DNA from: JAATGA01 sp047605605
GTDB taxonomy: Bacteria; Pseudomonadota; Alphaproteobacteria; Rhodobacterales; Rhodobacteraceae
Direction: 5' to 3'
Length of the DNA stretch: 44,795 bases
Assembly (NCBI GenBank): GCA_047605605.1
Contig: JASGFG010000025.1
Span: forward strand, 1 to 44,795
Shown here: piece by piece, positions 32,673-42,703 of the stretch
How the letters are laid out: every line of letters begins with the position of its first letter
How positions within the stretch are numbered: the stretch's first letter is position 1
The notes under the pieces: model-generated
The model's input: the letters and a program-made list of their open reading frames with translations, nothing else
Databases searched by the model: none
Told to the model about the DNA's origin: nothing
Translations under genes and position numbers: made by a program

Positions 32673-33298
32673 AGACCGACGATCTGATCCGGGCGCTGGC
32701 CTCCGATCCGCTGCACGCCCCGTCGGCCGGGCGGCGCATGGCGCTGCTGCTGCCTGTCGCGCTGATGGGGGCGGGCGGGGCATTGCTGGGCGCCATAGGT
32801 CTCCGATCGGATCTGCTGGCGGCGCTGCTGACACCGATGACGGCGGTGAAATACCTGCTGCCGCTGATGCTGGGGGGCAGCGCGCTTTGGCTGGCCTTGC
32901 GGGCGGCGCATCCGGGGCAGGCGGTGGCTGCGCGCCGGCTTTGGGCTTTTGCCGCGGTTGCGGCGGGGGTCTTCGTCCTGCGGCTGGCGGCTACGGCTCC
33001 GGCAGACTGGGGGAGGGGGGTGATGGGCCATTCGGCGGCCTTTTGCGTGCCCGCCATCTGTCTGGCCTCGCTGGTGCCGCTGGGGGCGATGCTGATGGCG
33101 CTGCGCAACGGGGCCAGCCCCGCGCCGCGGCGCAGCGGGCTTCTGGCGGGGCTGGCGGTCGGGGGCTTCATGACCGCGATCTATGCGCTGCACTGCACCG
33201 AGGACGATCCGCTGTTCTTCGTCACCTGGTACGGGCTGGCCATCCTGATCGTTGCAGGGATCGGGGCGCTGGCGGGACAAAGGCTGTTGCGTTGGTAG
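32669..33298 (+). CDS. nrsF: NrsF-family (DUF1109) anti-sigma factor
   Basis: A 209-residue inner-membrane protein with six predicted membrane segments (about residues 24-44, 55-75, 92-108, 122-142, 154-172, 184-203) and a short cytoplasmic N-terminus (KTDDLIRALASDP) that should hold the sigma factor. Cysteines near the start of TM4 (HSAAFC) and in TM5 (YALHC) correspond to conserved NrsF cysteines thought to sense stress. ATGA overlap with the sigma gene gives stoichiometric synthesis. Confidence 0.9.
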   Translation: MKTDDLIRALASDPLHAPSAGRRMALLLPVALMGAGGALLGAIGLRSDLLAALLTPMTAVKYLLPLMLGGSALWLALRAAHPGQAVAARRLWAFAAVAAGVFVLRLAATAPADWGRGVMGHSAAFCVPAICLASLVPLGAMLMALRNGASPAPRRSGLLAGLAVGGFMTAIYALHCTEDDPLFFVTWYGLAILIVAGIGALAGQRLLRW

Positions 33299-33306
33299 AT
33301 GCCGAT

Positions 33307-33327
33307 GGGGGGCGTGTCACACCCCCC
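33307..33327. terminator. Hairpin between convergent nrsF and D-aminopeptidase genes
   Basis: A 6-bp GGGGGG/CCCCCC stem encloses a partly self-pairing 9-base loop within the 43-base convergent gap. No long T run is present on either side. Confidence 0.5.
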
Positions 33328-33341
33328 TTGGTCTGCCCCTG

Positions 33342-34898
33342 TCAGACGCGGGTATATTCCACCCCGCGCGCCAGCCAGCATCCCAGCGTCAGGCCCGCCA
33401 CCCTGCCCGCATCGTCGCGGCGCAGGATCAGCGTCCAGTCGCCGGGGGCGGGGGCGTCCATCGACCGGCGGGTGGCGACGACCCAGACATCGCGGCCTGC
33501 GGGGGCCATCCGCTCCATCCGGCCGGTGCCGAGCAGGCCGGTGAACCGCGCGAAGGCTGCGCCGTCGCGGAAGGCGATCTCCATCTCTGCGCCCAGTTCG
33601 GCCGAGGTATAGCGCCCGGCAATCTCTGCCCCATCGGCGGCATCGAGACGGGGCAGGGGGGTCAGGGCGGGGGCGGTGTTGTCCTTGGCCCGGGTCATGG
33701 TCAGCGCCTTGCCCCCGCCGGCCAGCACGACGCCGGGCGCCCTCAGGCTGCCATCGGGCGCCAACGTGACCGTCTCGCCCCCGGTCGCATAGCGGAGCGT
33801 CGCGCTGCGTCGGGCGGAGTCGATCTGCACCAGCAAGCCGTCATCGGCCAGCCATTGCCCGTCCCACCCTTCGGGGATCGGGGCCGGTTCCGGTTTCGTC
33901 ACACCAAGCGCCGCCTCGATCAGCGATTGGGCCGCGCCGAAGGTATCGCCTTCGTGGTTGAAGATCACCACCACCGACAGGCGGGCGTCGCGCGCGTTCA
34001 GCCGCTGTGCGCGGAACCCGCGCAAGGCGCCCGCATGGCCGATGAACCTGTGCGCGGCGATGTCGTGATGCGCCAGCCCATAGCCATAGGCGGCGGGCGT
34101 CCCGTCGGCAAAGACCGGCGGGGCCGAGGTGCGGCGGTAAAGCCCGCCCTCATCGTCGCGGGTGGCGTCGATCCACCGCTCATAGGCCAGCATGTCGTCC
34201 AGCGAGGCGGAAATGCCCGCGTCCCCGATCCAGAAGATCGCATTGTCGGCCGGAAAGAACCCGGTGGCATCGGTGCCTTCATACCCCACGACGCCATCTT
34301 CGGGGTGGCGGGTGTCGGCGGTCAGCACGGCGGTTTTCATCCCCGCCGGTTCCCAGACATGCCGGCGGTAAAGGTCGGCCAGCGGCTGCCCGGTTTCGCC
34401 CTCGATCAGTTCGGACAGGATGCGATAGTTGCAGTTGCAATAGGAATAGGCGGTTCCGGGCGGGAAATGCCCGGTTTTCATCCGCGCGATCAGGGGCAGC
34501 GCATCCTCGCGCCGGAATTCCTGCTCCGCCCTGGCGCCGTGCAGGATCGTCAGCGCCCAGTAATCGCGCAGGCCCGACTGGTTGTCGCAAAGCTGTCGCA
34601 CGGTCGGCAGGGTGCCGGCAAATTCGGGCAGGAAGGCCGCGACCTTGCCATCCAGCCGGGCGGGATCGTCCACAGTGGCCAGCAGAACCTGACAGGTGAA
34701 TTGCTTGGAGATGGAACAGATCGGCAGGCGCGTCGCCCGCGTCATCTCTTGCGCGGTGTCGAGGTTGGCATAGCCCCAGGCGCGGGCGGCGATCACCTTG
34801 CCGTCCTTGACCACGCCCGCCACCCCGCCGGGGCCGGGATGGTGGTTCGGCAGCGCATCCAGCGCGCGTTCCAGCGCGGTCAGGTTCAGATCGGTCAT
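33342..34898 (-). CDS. dap: D-aminopeptidase (penicillin-binding-protein fold)
   Basis: A 518-residue serine hydrolase of the S12 family. The catalytic Ser62-Ile-Ser-Lys65 and Tyr153-Cys-Asn155 are at the residue numbers reported for the Ochrobactrum anthropi D-aminopeptidase, and HAG (288-290) is within one residue of its third motif. The N-terminal catalytic domain (about 1-330) is followed by two small beta-barrel domains (about 345-518), as in that enzyme (520 residues). It removes N-terminal D-amino acids from peptides and amides and has no signal peptide, so it would act in the cytoplasm after import. It is the last gene of the peptide-transport operon, 60 bases after the binding-protein gene. 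Confidence 0.9.
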   Translation of the reverse strand: MTDLNLTALERALDALPNHHPGPGGVAGVVKDGKVIAARAWGYANLDTAQEMTRATRLPICSISKQFTCQVLLATVDDPARLDGKVAAFLPEFAGTLPTVRQLCDNQSGLRDYWALTILHGARAEQEFRREDALPLIARMKTGHFPPGTAYSYCNCNYRILSELIEGETGQPLADLYRRHVWEPAGMKTAVLTADTRHPEDGVVGYEGTDATGFFPADNAIFWIGDAGISASLDDMLAYERWIDATRDDEGGLYRRTSAPPVFADGTPAAYGYGLAHHDIAAHRFIGHAGALRGFRAQRLNARDARLSVVVIFNHEGDTFGAAQSLIEAALGVTKPEPAPIPEGWDGQWLADDGLLVQIDSARRSATLRYATGGETVTLAPDGSLRAPGVVLAGGGKALTMTRAKDNTAPALTPLPRLDAADGAEIAGRYTSAELGAEMEIAFRDGAAFARFTGLLGTGRMERMAPAGRDVWVVATRRSMDAPAPGDWTLILRRDDAGRVAGLTLGCWLARGVEYTRV

Positions 34899-34914
34899 CG
34901 CATCGCTCCTGTCG

Positions 34915-34951
34915 GGAAAAGGGGGGCGGCGGCCCGGATCAGACCGCCGCC
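34915..34951 (-). terminator. Intra-operon hairpin before the D-aminopeptidase gene
   Basis: An 8-bp stem GGCGGCGG/CCGCCGCC with an 11-base loop is followed on the minus strand by CCCCTTTTCC. It starts seven bases after the binding-protein stop. It may end most transcripts or protect the binding-protein mRNA, giving more binding protein than peptidase. Confidence 0.6.
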
Positions 34952-34958
34952 AGCGACC

Positions 34959-36470
34959 TCAGTTGGTCTTTTTCGTTTCTTCCAGCCAGAACCGGCCCAA
35001 GGGGTTCTGGCCGAAATTCTCCACCCCCTTGCGGGTCACGCTGATGTAGGGGCTGTAGTAGAGGTCGATCCAGTGGACATCGGCCTTGGCGGTCTTCTGG
35101 ATCTCGGCATAGATCGCCTCGCGTTTCGCGGGGTCCATCTCCAGCCGGGCGTCGGCGACCAGTTTCTTGACCGTCTCGTTGTTGTAGCGGGTCATGTAGT
35201 TCATGTTCACGTCATGGCCCAGAACGAAGGTCGTCTTCTGGTCGGGGTCAAGGATGTCATTGGTCCAATACATCACCGACAGGTCGTATTCGCCGTTGAT
35301 CAGCATGTCCCAGGTCTGACTCGGGTCCATCTTTTGCAGGTTCAGGGTGATGCCGACATTGCCCAGTTGCTGTTGCAGCAGGACGGCGATCTGTTCGTCG
35401 ACCTCGTTCCCGGCGTTGACGACGTAGTTGAGCGCGATCGGCCCGACATTCGCCTCGGCCAGCAGGGCCTTGGCCTTTTCCGGGTCGAAGCCGCGCGCGC
35501 CGTTGGCGTCGGAATGGTAAAGCGCGCCTTTCGGAATGTAGGAATTCGCCACCTCGCCGATGCCGAAAGTCACGGTGTCGACGATGGCCTGCTTGTCGAT
35601 GGCATAGTCGATCGCCTCGCGCACCTTGACGTTGTTCAGGGGCGCATGTTCCTGGTTCATCAGCAGATGATCCTCGCGCGTCGAGGGGTCGACCACGACA
35701 TTCAGGTTCGCGTCCTTCTTGAGTTCCTCCACGCGCGAGAAGGGCACATAGATCGCGGCATCCAGTTCTCCGGCCTGGACGGCCAGCATCCGGGTGTTGT
35801 CGTCGGGGATCGAGATCCACTCCACCCCGTCAAGGCTGACCTTCGCGGCATCCCAGTATTCGGGGTTCTTCTTCAGGATCACGCGGTCGCCGCGGCGCCA
35901 TTCCTCGACCGAGAATGCGCCGGACCCCACGGGTTTCTCGGCAAAAGCCTCTTCGCCCTTTTCCATCGCGGCCTTGGACACGATGGAGGCGCCGGGCATC
36001 GCCAGCGTCGACAGGAACGGCGCCGACGGGCCGGTCAGGGTGATGACCAGCGTTTTCGCATCGGGCGTCTGCATGTCCTTGATGATCTTGTAGCTGTCCG
36101 ACCACAGCGACAGTTCGCTGTCGCGGATGCGGGTCAGCGAATAGGCCGCATCCTCGGCCGTGACGGGCGTGCCGTCCGAGAATTTGGCGTCGCGCAGATG
36201 GAAGGTATAGGTCAGCGCGTCGGGCGAGACCTCCCATTTCTCGGCGAGGCCCGGCACCAGTTCCTTGCCCGCGTTGTCGACGCGCACCAGCACGTCGAAG
36301 ACGTTGGAAAACACCCAGAAGTCGATGTTCTGCGCCGTGGCGATGGGGTCGAAGGTCGAGGAATCCTCACGCCGGCCGATGGTCAGCACACCCTGCGCCT
36401 CGGCCACAGAGACGAGCGCGGTCATCATCGCAAGGCCCAGAAGGGTGGCCTTTGCCCAGTTCCTGATCAT
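34959..36470 (-). CDS. Peptide ABC transporter substrate-binding protein (SBP_bac_5)
   Basis: A 503-residue periplasmic binding protein of the DppA/OppA family. The signal peptide (WAKATLLGLAMMTALVSVAEA) is cleaved near residue 25, with no lipobox. Family features include 'YTFHLRDAKFSDGTPVTAED', REAIDYAIDKQAIVDTV and the C-terminal WIDLYYSPYIS. Its ATG overlaps the stop of the fused ATPase by four bases, an unusual position because the binding protein is usually encoded first. With the D-aminopeptidase next, peptides with D-residues are plausible ligands. Confidence 0.94.
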   Translation of the reverse strand: MIRNWAKATLLGLAMMTALVSVAEAQGVLTIGRREDSSTFDPIATAQNIDFWVFSNVFDVLVRVDNAGKELVPGLAEKWEVSPDALTYTFHLRDAKFSDGTPVTAEDAAYSLTRIRDSELSLWSDSYKIIKDMQTPDAKTLVITLTGPSAPFLSTLAMPGASIVSKAAMEKGEEAFAEKPVGSGAFSVEEWRRGDRVILKKNPEYWDAAKVSLDGVEWISIPDDNTRMLAVQAGELDAAIYVPFSRVEELKKDANLNVVVDPSTREDHLLMNQEHAPLNNVKVREAIDYAIDKQAIVDTVTFGIGEVANSYIPKGALYHSDANGARGFDPEKAKALLAEANVGPIALNYVVNAGNEVDEQIAVLLQQQLGNVGITLNLQKMDPSQTWDMLINGEYDLSVMYWTNDILDPDQKTTFVLGHDVNMNYMTRYNNETVKKLVADARLEMDPAKREAIYAEIQKTAKADVHWIDLYYSPYISVTRKGVENFGQNPLGRFWLEETKKTN

Positions 36471-38122
36471 GTCGCATACTCCTGCTGGTTGGGGGAAGTG
36501 CCGCCGTTGATGGGGCGGTCGGGGTCGATGTCGGGGATCGCGGCGATCAGCGCCGCGGTATAGGGCATGGCGGGGGCGGAAAAGACGCGGGCCGAGGGGC
36601 CGTCCTCGACGATCTGGCCATGGTGCATGACCACCACCCGTTCACACAGGTTGCGCACGATGGCCAGATCATGGGCGATGAACACCAGCGTCAGCCCCGT
36701 GCGCCGCGTCAGGTCGCGGAACAGATCGACGATCTGCGCCTGTATCGTCACGTCCAGCGCGGCCACGCATTCGTCGGCGATGATCACCTGCGGGTTCACT
36801 GCCAGGGCGCGCGCGATCCCGGCGCGCTGGCACTGCCCGCCCGACAGGCTGCGCGGGCGGCGGCTGGCGAAGGCGCGGTCAAGGCCCACCATGTCCAGCA
36901 ACGCCTCCACGCGGGCGGGAATCGCGGCGGGCGGGGTTTCACCCTGGGTCCGCAAGACCTCGGCCAGCGTCTGGCCGATGGTCAGGCGCGGGTTCAGCGA
37001 ATTGAACGGATCCTGAAACACCATCGCGGCCCGGTGGCGCAGGTGTTTCAGCGTCTTTTCCCGGTCGCGCGTCAGGACATGGCCGTCGAAGGTCACATGG
37101 CCCGCCGTCGCCCGCGTCAGCCCCAGCATGGTGCGCGCCAGCGTCGATTTGCCCGACCCGCTTTCGCCGACGATGCCCACCGTCTCGCCCGGCCAGATCC
37201 GCAGCGACACGCCTTTCAGCGCGCGGAACGGCGGCCGTCTGGTCAGCAAGCCGCCGCCCGCGGGAAAGGCGACCTCCAGATCGTCGATTTCAAAGACGGG
37301 CTGGCGGTCGTGGGCATGGGGTTCCGGTGCCGCGCCCGCATGAGACAGCGACGGGTGCGAGGCGATCAGCGCCTGCGTATAGGGGTGTTGCGGCGCGGCC
37401 AGCAGGGCGCGCTTTTCCCCCTGTTCCACGATCTGGCCCGCCCGCATCACCGCGATGCGGTCGCAGGTCTGGGCCACCACCCCAAGGTCATGGGTGATCA
37501 GGATGATCGACAGGCCCCGGCGGTCGCGCAATTCCATCAGCAGGCGCAGGATCTGGGCCTGAATGGTCACGTCCAGCGCGGTGGTGGGTTCATCCGCGAT
37601 CAGGATCTCGGGGTCGCAGGCCAGGGCGACGGCGATCATCGCCCGCTGCCGCATTCCCCCCGAAAGCTCATGCGCGAAACTGCGATAGGCGCGGGCCGGA
37701 TCGGGGAACCCCACCTGCGCCAGCAGATCGGTCGCCGCCGCGCGCGCCGCAGGCCCGGCCAGCCCCTTGTGATGGGTCAGCCCCTCGGCAATCTGCTTGC
37801 CGATGGTCATCACCGGGTCCAGATGGCTGGTCGGGTTCTGGAAGATCATGCCGATGCGGGGGCCGCGGATACCCGCCATCGGAGTGCCCAGAATATCCTG
37901 CCCGTCCAGCGTGACGCCGCCGCCGGTCACATGCAGCCTTTTCGACGGCAAAAGCCCGATCACCGTGCGGCAGAGCAGGCTTTTCCCCGACCCGCTTTCG
38001 CCCACCAGCCCCAGGATCTCGCCCCGGTTCAGCGCGACCGAAACCCGGTCCAGCAGCAGGCGTTCCTCGGCCCCGTCGCGAAAGGCCACCGACAGATCGC
38101 GGATCGCCAGCTGCGCCGTCAT
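36467..38122 (-). CDS. Peptide ABC transporter, fused DppD-DppF ATPase
   Basis: A 551-residue protein with two complete nucleotide-binding domains. The first has Walker A GESGSGKS, signature LSGGMRQRA and Walker B ILIADEPTTALD; the second has GESGSGKS, LSGGQCQRA and VIIADECVAALD, where a Cys replaces the usual Pro after the catalytic Glu. Both have the peptide/nickel-family C-terminal extension (PYTQALIASHP, PYTAALIAAIP). It powers the DppB/DppC permease encoded directly upstream, whose stop it overlaps. A longer in-frame reading (222 more codons) lies wholly inside dppC and is not real. Confidence 0.95.
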   Translation of the reverse strand: MTAQLAIRDLSVAFRDGAEERLLLDRVSVALNRGEILGLVGESGSGKSLLCRTVIGLLPSKRLHVTGGGVTLDGQDILGTPMAGIRGPRIGMIFQNPTSHLDPVMTIGKQIAEGLTHHKGLAGPAARAAATDLLAQVGFPDPARAYRSFAHELSGGMRQRAMIAVALACDPEILIADEPTTALDVTIQAQILRLLMELRDRRGLSIILITHDLGVVAQTCDRIAVMRAGQIVEQGEKRALLAAPQHPYTQALIASHPSLSHAGAAPEPHAHDRQPVFEIDDLEVAFPAGGGLLTRRPPFRALKGVSLRIWPGETVGIVGESGSGKSTLARTMLGLTRATAGHVTFDGHVLTRDREKTLKHLRHRAAMVFQDPFNSLNPRLTIGQTLAEVLRTQGETPPAAIPARVEALLDMVGLDRAFASRRPRSLSGGQCQRAGIARALAVNPQVIIADECVAALDVTIQAQIVDLFRDLTRRTGLTLVFIAHDLAIVRNLCERVVVMHHGQIVEDGPSARVFSAPAMPYTAALIAAIPDIDPDRPINGGTSPNQQEYAT

Positions 38123-38970
38123 TCCCGCACCCCCAGCAGATCGGCCAGCGCATCGCCGGTCAGCGAAAAGCCGAAGGCCAGCACCACGATGGCAAGGCCG
38201 GGGAAAAGGGTGATCCACCAGGCCTGGGTGATGAAGCCCTGCGCCTCGGCCACCATGACGCCCCATTCGGCGTTTGGCGGCTGCACCCCAAGGCCCAGAT
38301 AGCTGATCGCCGCCCCGTTCAGCAGCACCAGCACCGCATCCGACATCACGAAGACCAGCGACCCGGCCAGCGCATTGGGCAGCAGGTGGCGGAACATGAT
38401 CCGCGCCCGCGAAAAGCCCAGCGATTCCGCCGCCACCGCGAAATCCTGGGTTTTCAGCACCAGGATCTGCGCGCGGATCAGGCGCGCATAGCTGACCCAT
38501 CCGACCAAAGCCATCGCGATGTAAAAGCTGGAAAGCCCGGGGCCAAGGATGGTGATGATCGACAGCATCAGCACCAGAAACGGAAAGGCCAGAACCACGT
38601 CGATCACCCGCATGAACAGCGCATCGACCCAGCCGCCGAAGAACCCGGCGACCGTGCCCGCCACCGTGCCGATGACAAAGGGAAAGACCACGCCGATCAC
38701 CGCGATCTGAAGGTCGACGCGCGCGCCCCAGATCACCCGGCTGAGCACATCGCGGCCAAAGTTGTCGGTCCCGAAGGGATGCGCCCATGACGGGGGCAAG
38801 AGCTTTGCCCCCGTATCCTGAAAGATCGGATCATAGGGCGCGACCCACGGCGCCAGCACCGCCATCAGCACGAATGCGCCCAGAATGCCGATGCCCGCCG
38901 CAAGCATCGGCCGCCGCCCGAACAGCGCGCCCCAGCGGGGCAGGAACACAAGGCTTGCCCGTTGGGTCAC
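38119..38970 (-). CDS. Peptide ABC transporter permease, DppC type
   Basis: A 283-residue inner-membrane permease with six membrane helices. The N-terminal region with 'APYDPIFQDTGAKLLPPSWAHPFGTDNFGRDV' (positions about 44-75) contains the DppC signature FGTDxxGRDV, and the EAA loop is AESLGFSRARIMFRHLLPN. The start is GTG, set by the four-base GTGA overlap with dppB; the open frame upstream is inside dppB. Confidence 0.94.
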   Translation of the reverse strand: MTQRASLVFLPRWGALFGRRPMLAAGIGILGAFVLMAVLAPWVAPYDPIFQDTGAKLLPPSWAHPFGTDNFGRDVLSRVIWGARVDLQIAVIGVVFPFVIGTVAGTVAGFFGGWVDALFMRVIDVVLAFPFLVLMLSIITILGPGLSSFYIAMALVGWVSYARLIRAQILVLKTQDFAVAAESLGFSRARIMFRHLLPNALAGSLVFVMSDAVLVLLNGAAISYLGLGVQPPNAEWGVMVAEAQGFITQAWWITLFPGLAIVVLAFGFSLTGDALADLLGVRE

Positions 38971-39905
38971 AGCTTGATCCTCGGGTCCAGGGCCACGGTG
39001 ATGATGTCGGCGGCAAAGTTGATCAGCACGGTCGCGACGGCAAAGGTCAGCGCCACGCCCTGCACCACCATGTAGTCGCGACTGAAGATGCCGCGCACCA
39101 TCAGCTGTCCCAGCCCCGGCACGGCAAAGACGCTTTCCACCACCACCGTGCCGCCGATCAACCAGCCGATGTTGACCGCCAGCAGATTGACGGTGGGCAC
39201 CATCGCATTCGGCACCACATGGCGCCAGAACACCACATTTTCCGGCATTCCCCGCGCGCGGGCGGCGGTGGCCACGTCCGAGGCCAGCCCCGCGATCATC
39301 CCCGCCCGCAGCGACCGCGTCAGCACCGCCGACAGCGACAGCGCGATGGTCAGCCCCGGCAGGATCAGATGCACCAGCTTGTCGCGCAGGGTTTCGCCGT
39401 AGCCCGACACCGGCAGCCAGTCCAGCCGGACGGAAAACAGCAGGATCAGCATCGCCCCCAGCCAGAAGGACGGAAACCCCAGCCCGGCGGTCGAGACCAG
39501 CCGCACGCCATGATCGACCACGCTGCCCTGCCGCCGGGCGGACAGCGCGGCGAAAGGCACGGCGATCAGCAGGGCCAGCAGCACCCCCATGGCGACCAGC
39601 GCCAGCGTCGGCTCTACCCGCGTGGCGATCAGGCGCAGCACGTCGATCTTGTAAAGCGTGGATTTCCCCATTTCGCCCGCGGCGAGGTTCTTCAGGAAAT
39701 ACAGGTATTGCGTCCACATCGGTTCATCCAGACCGTATTGCGCGCGGATATTGGCGATGGCCGAAGGCGTCGCCCGCGCGCCCAGCAGGATCCGCGCCGG
39801 ATCGCCGGGGATCAGCCGCACCAGCACGAAGGTGATGACCGAAATGCCGAACAGCACCGGAACGAACTGGATCGGGCGGAACAGGATGAAGCGATAGCGG
39901 TGCAT
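38967..39905 (-). CDS. Peptide ABC transporter permease, DppB type
   Basis: A 312-residue permease with six helices: an N-terminal helix (PIQFVPVLFGISVITFVLVR), the family segment LIPGDPARILLG, and the EAA loop 'ARARGMPENVVFWRHVVPN'. The C-terminus is DPRIKL. It forms the channel with DppC. It begins 71 bases after the first fused ATPase with no hairpin between, so it is likely part of the same long transcript. Confidence 0.94.
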   Translation of the reverse strand: MHRYRFILFRPIQFVPVLFGISVITFVLVRLIPGDPARILLGARATPSAIANIRAQYGLDEPMWTQYLYFLKNLAAGEMGKSTLYKIDVLRLIATRVEPTLALVAMGVLLALLIAVPFAALSARRQGSVVDHGVRLVSTAGLGFPSFWLGAMLILLFSVRLDWLPVSGYGETLRDKLVHLILPGLTIALSLSAVLTRSLRAGMIAGLASDVATAARARGMPENVVFWRHVVPNAMVPTVNLLAVNIGWLIGGTVVVESVFAVPGLGQLMVRGIFSRDYMVVQGVALTFAVATVLINFAADIITVALDPRIKL

Positions 39906-39976
39906 CGGTTCTCAGTATGATGGCGCGATTGCCGGGGGGAGGTTCGCGTCGGGACGAGGGCGGGACTGGCGGGAAA

Positions 39977-41739
<1,763 letters not shown>

Positions 41740-41743
<4 letters not shown>

Positions 41744-42699
41744 GCGAAAACGACACGCGGCATGTAGAAGCTGACGACCCAGTTCGGTATGTCGACGATT
41801 TCCGAGATGCGTAGATCGCCGCAGACCGAACAGAGCATATAGGCCACCTCGGCCGGCATCTTGTGCTGGGCGGACAGCAGGTCGATCATGCCCGCCACCG
41901 CATCGCGCGCGCCGGTCATCAGATCGGGGCCGATGCCGGTCGTCACCTCATACCCCTTGGCGTCCAGATGGCGCGTGACCGGGCCGGGCGTGGTAAAGCG
42001 CGGCATGGCCAGCGGCGTCTGCTTGATCAGATCCAGCGTCAGCACCACATCCATCGGGCTTTCGATGGCCGTCCCGCAGACCTCGCCGTCGCCCTGGGCC
42101 GCATGGGTGTCGCCCACGCTGAACAGCGCGCCCGCTACCTCGACCGGCAGGTAGAGCGTGCTGCCCGCCGCCAGATCGCGGATGTCGAGGTTGCCGCCCA
42201 CCCGGCGCGGCGGCACGACCGAATGGGGGCCGGGTGCTGCGGGTGCCACGCCGATGGTCCCGGCAAAGGGTTTCAGCGGAACCTTGGCGAATTTGCTGTA
42301 AAGCGCGGGCGCCATGCCGACGGGATCATAATCCCAGCCGTGATAGGCGGGGTTGGTGAACTGATCCGCCAGGAGGCCAAAGCCCGGGATGATCGCCGTC
42401 CAGCCCCAGCCCCGCCCGTTCTGCGCCTGCGGGGCAAAGCTGTCGAGCGTGATCTTCAGCACGTCCCCCGGTTCCGCCCCGGCGACGAAGATCGGCCCGG
42501 AAACCGGGTTGATCTTGCCGAAATCCAGCGCGGTCACATCCGCCACCGTCGAAGACGGGCCAAGCTGGCCCGCCGAGGAATCGTGACATTTGAACAGGAT
42601 CGTCGATCCCGGCTCCACCGTTTCGGCGGGGGCAAGGGAATTGTCCCAGCCGAAATGATGCTGCGCCGCGTGGATCGTATAGGTGCAGGCCTGACACAT
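41740..42699 (-). CDS. Acetamidase/formamidase family protein
   Basis: A 319-residue FmdA/AmdA-family hydrolase. Characterised members split short amides (formamide, acetamide) to ammonia and the acid. Family segments include GSTILFKCHDSSAGQLG, 'GPIFVAGAEPGDVLKITLDS', 'RRVGGNLDIRDLAAGSTLYL' and VGDTHAAQGDGEVCGTAIE; the H-x-x-Q-G-D-G-E motif is intact. The N-terminal CQAC is unusual. It lies between a binding protein (4-base gap) and a transporter ATPase (4-base overlap), so it is encoded with a peptide/amide uptake system. The real substrate may be an amide released from the imported compound. Confidence 0.9.
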
Positions 42700-42703
42700 G
42701 GCC

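Noticed and set aside
33252..36563. Long plus-strand open frame opposite the D-aminopeptidase and binding-protein genes
   Set aside because: The translation has no recognisable domain and runs through two well-supported minus-strand genes; it is a GC-bias shadow.
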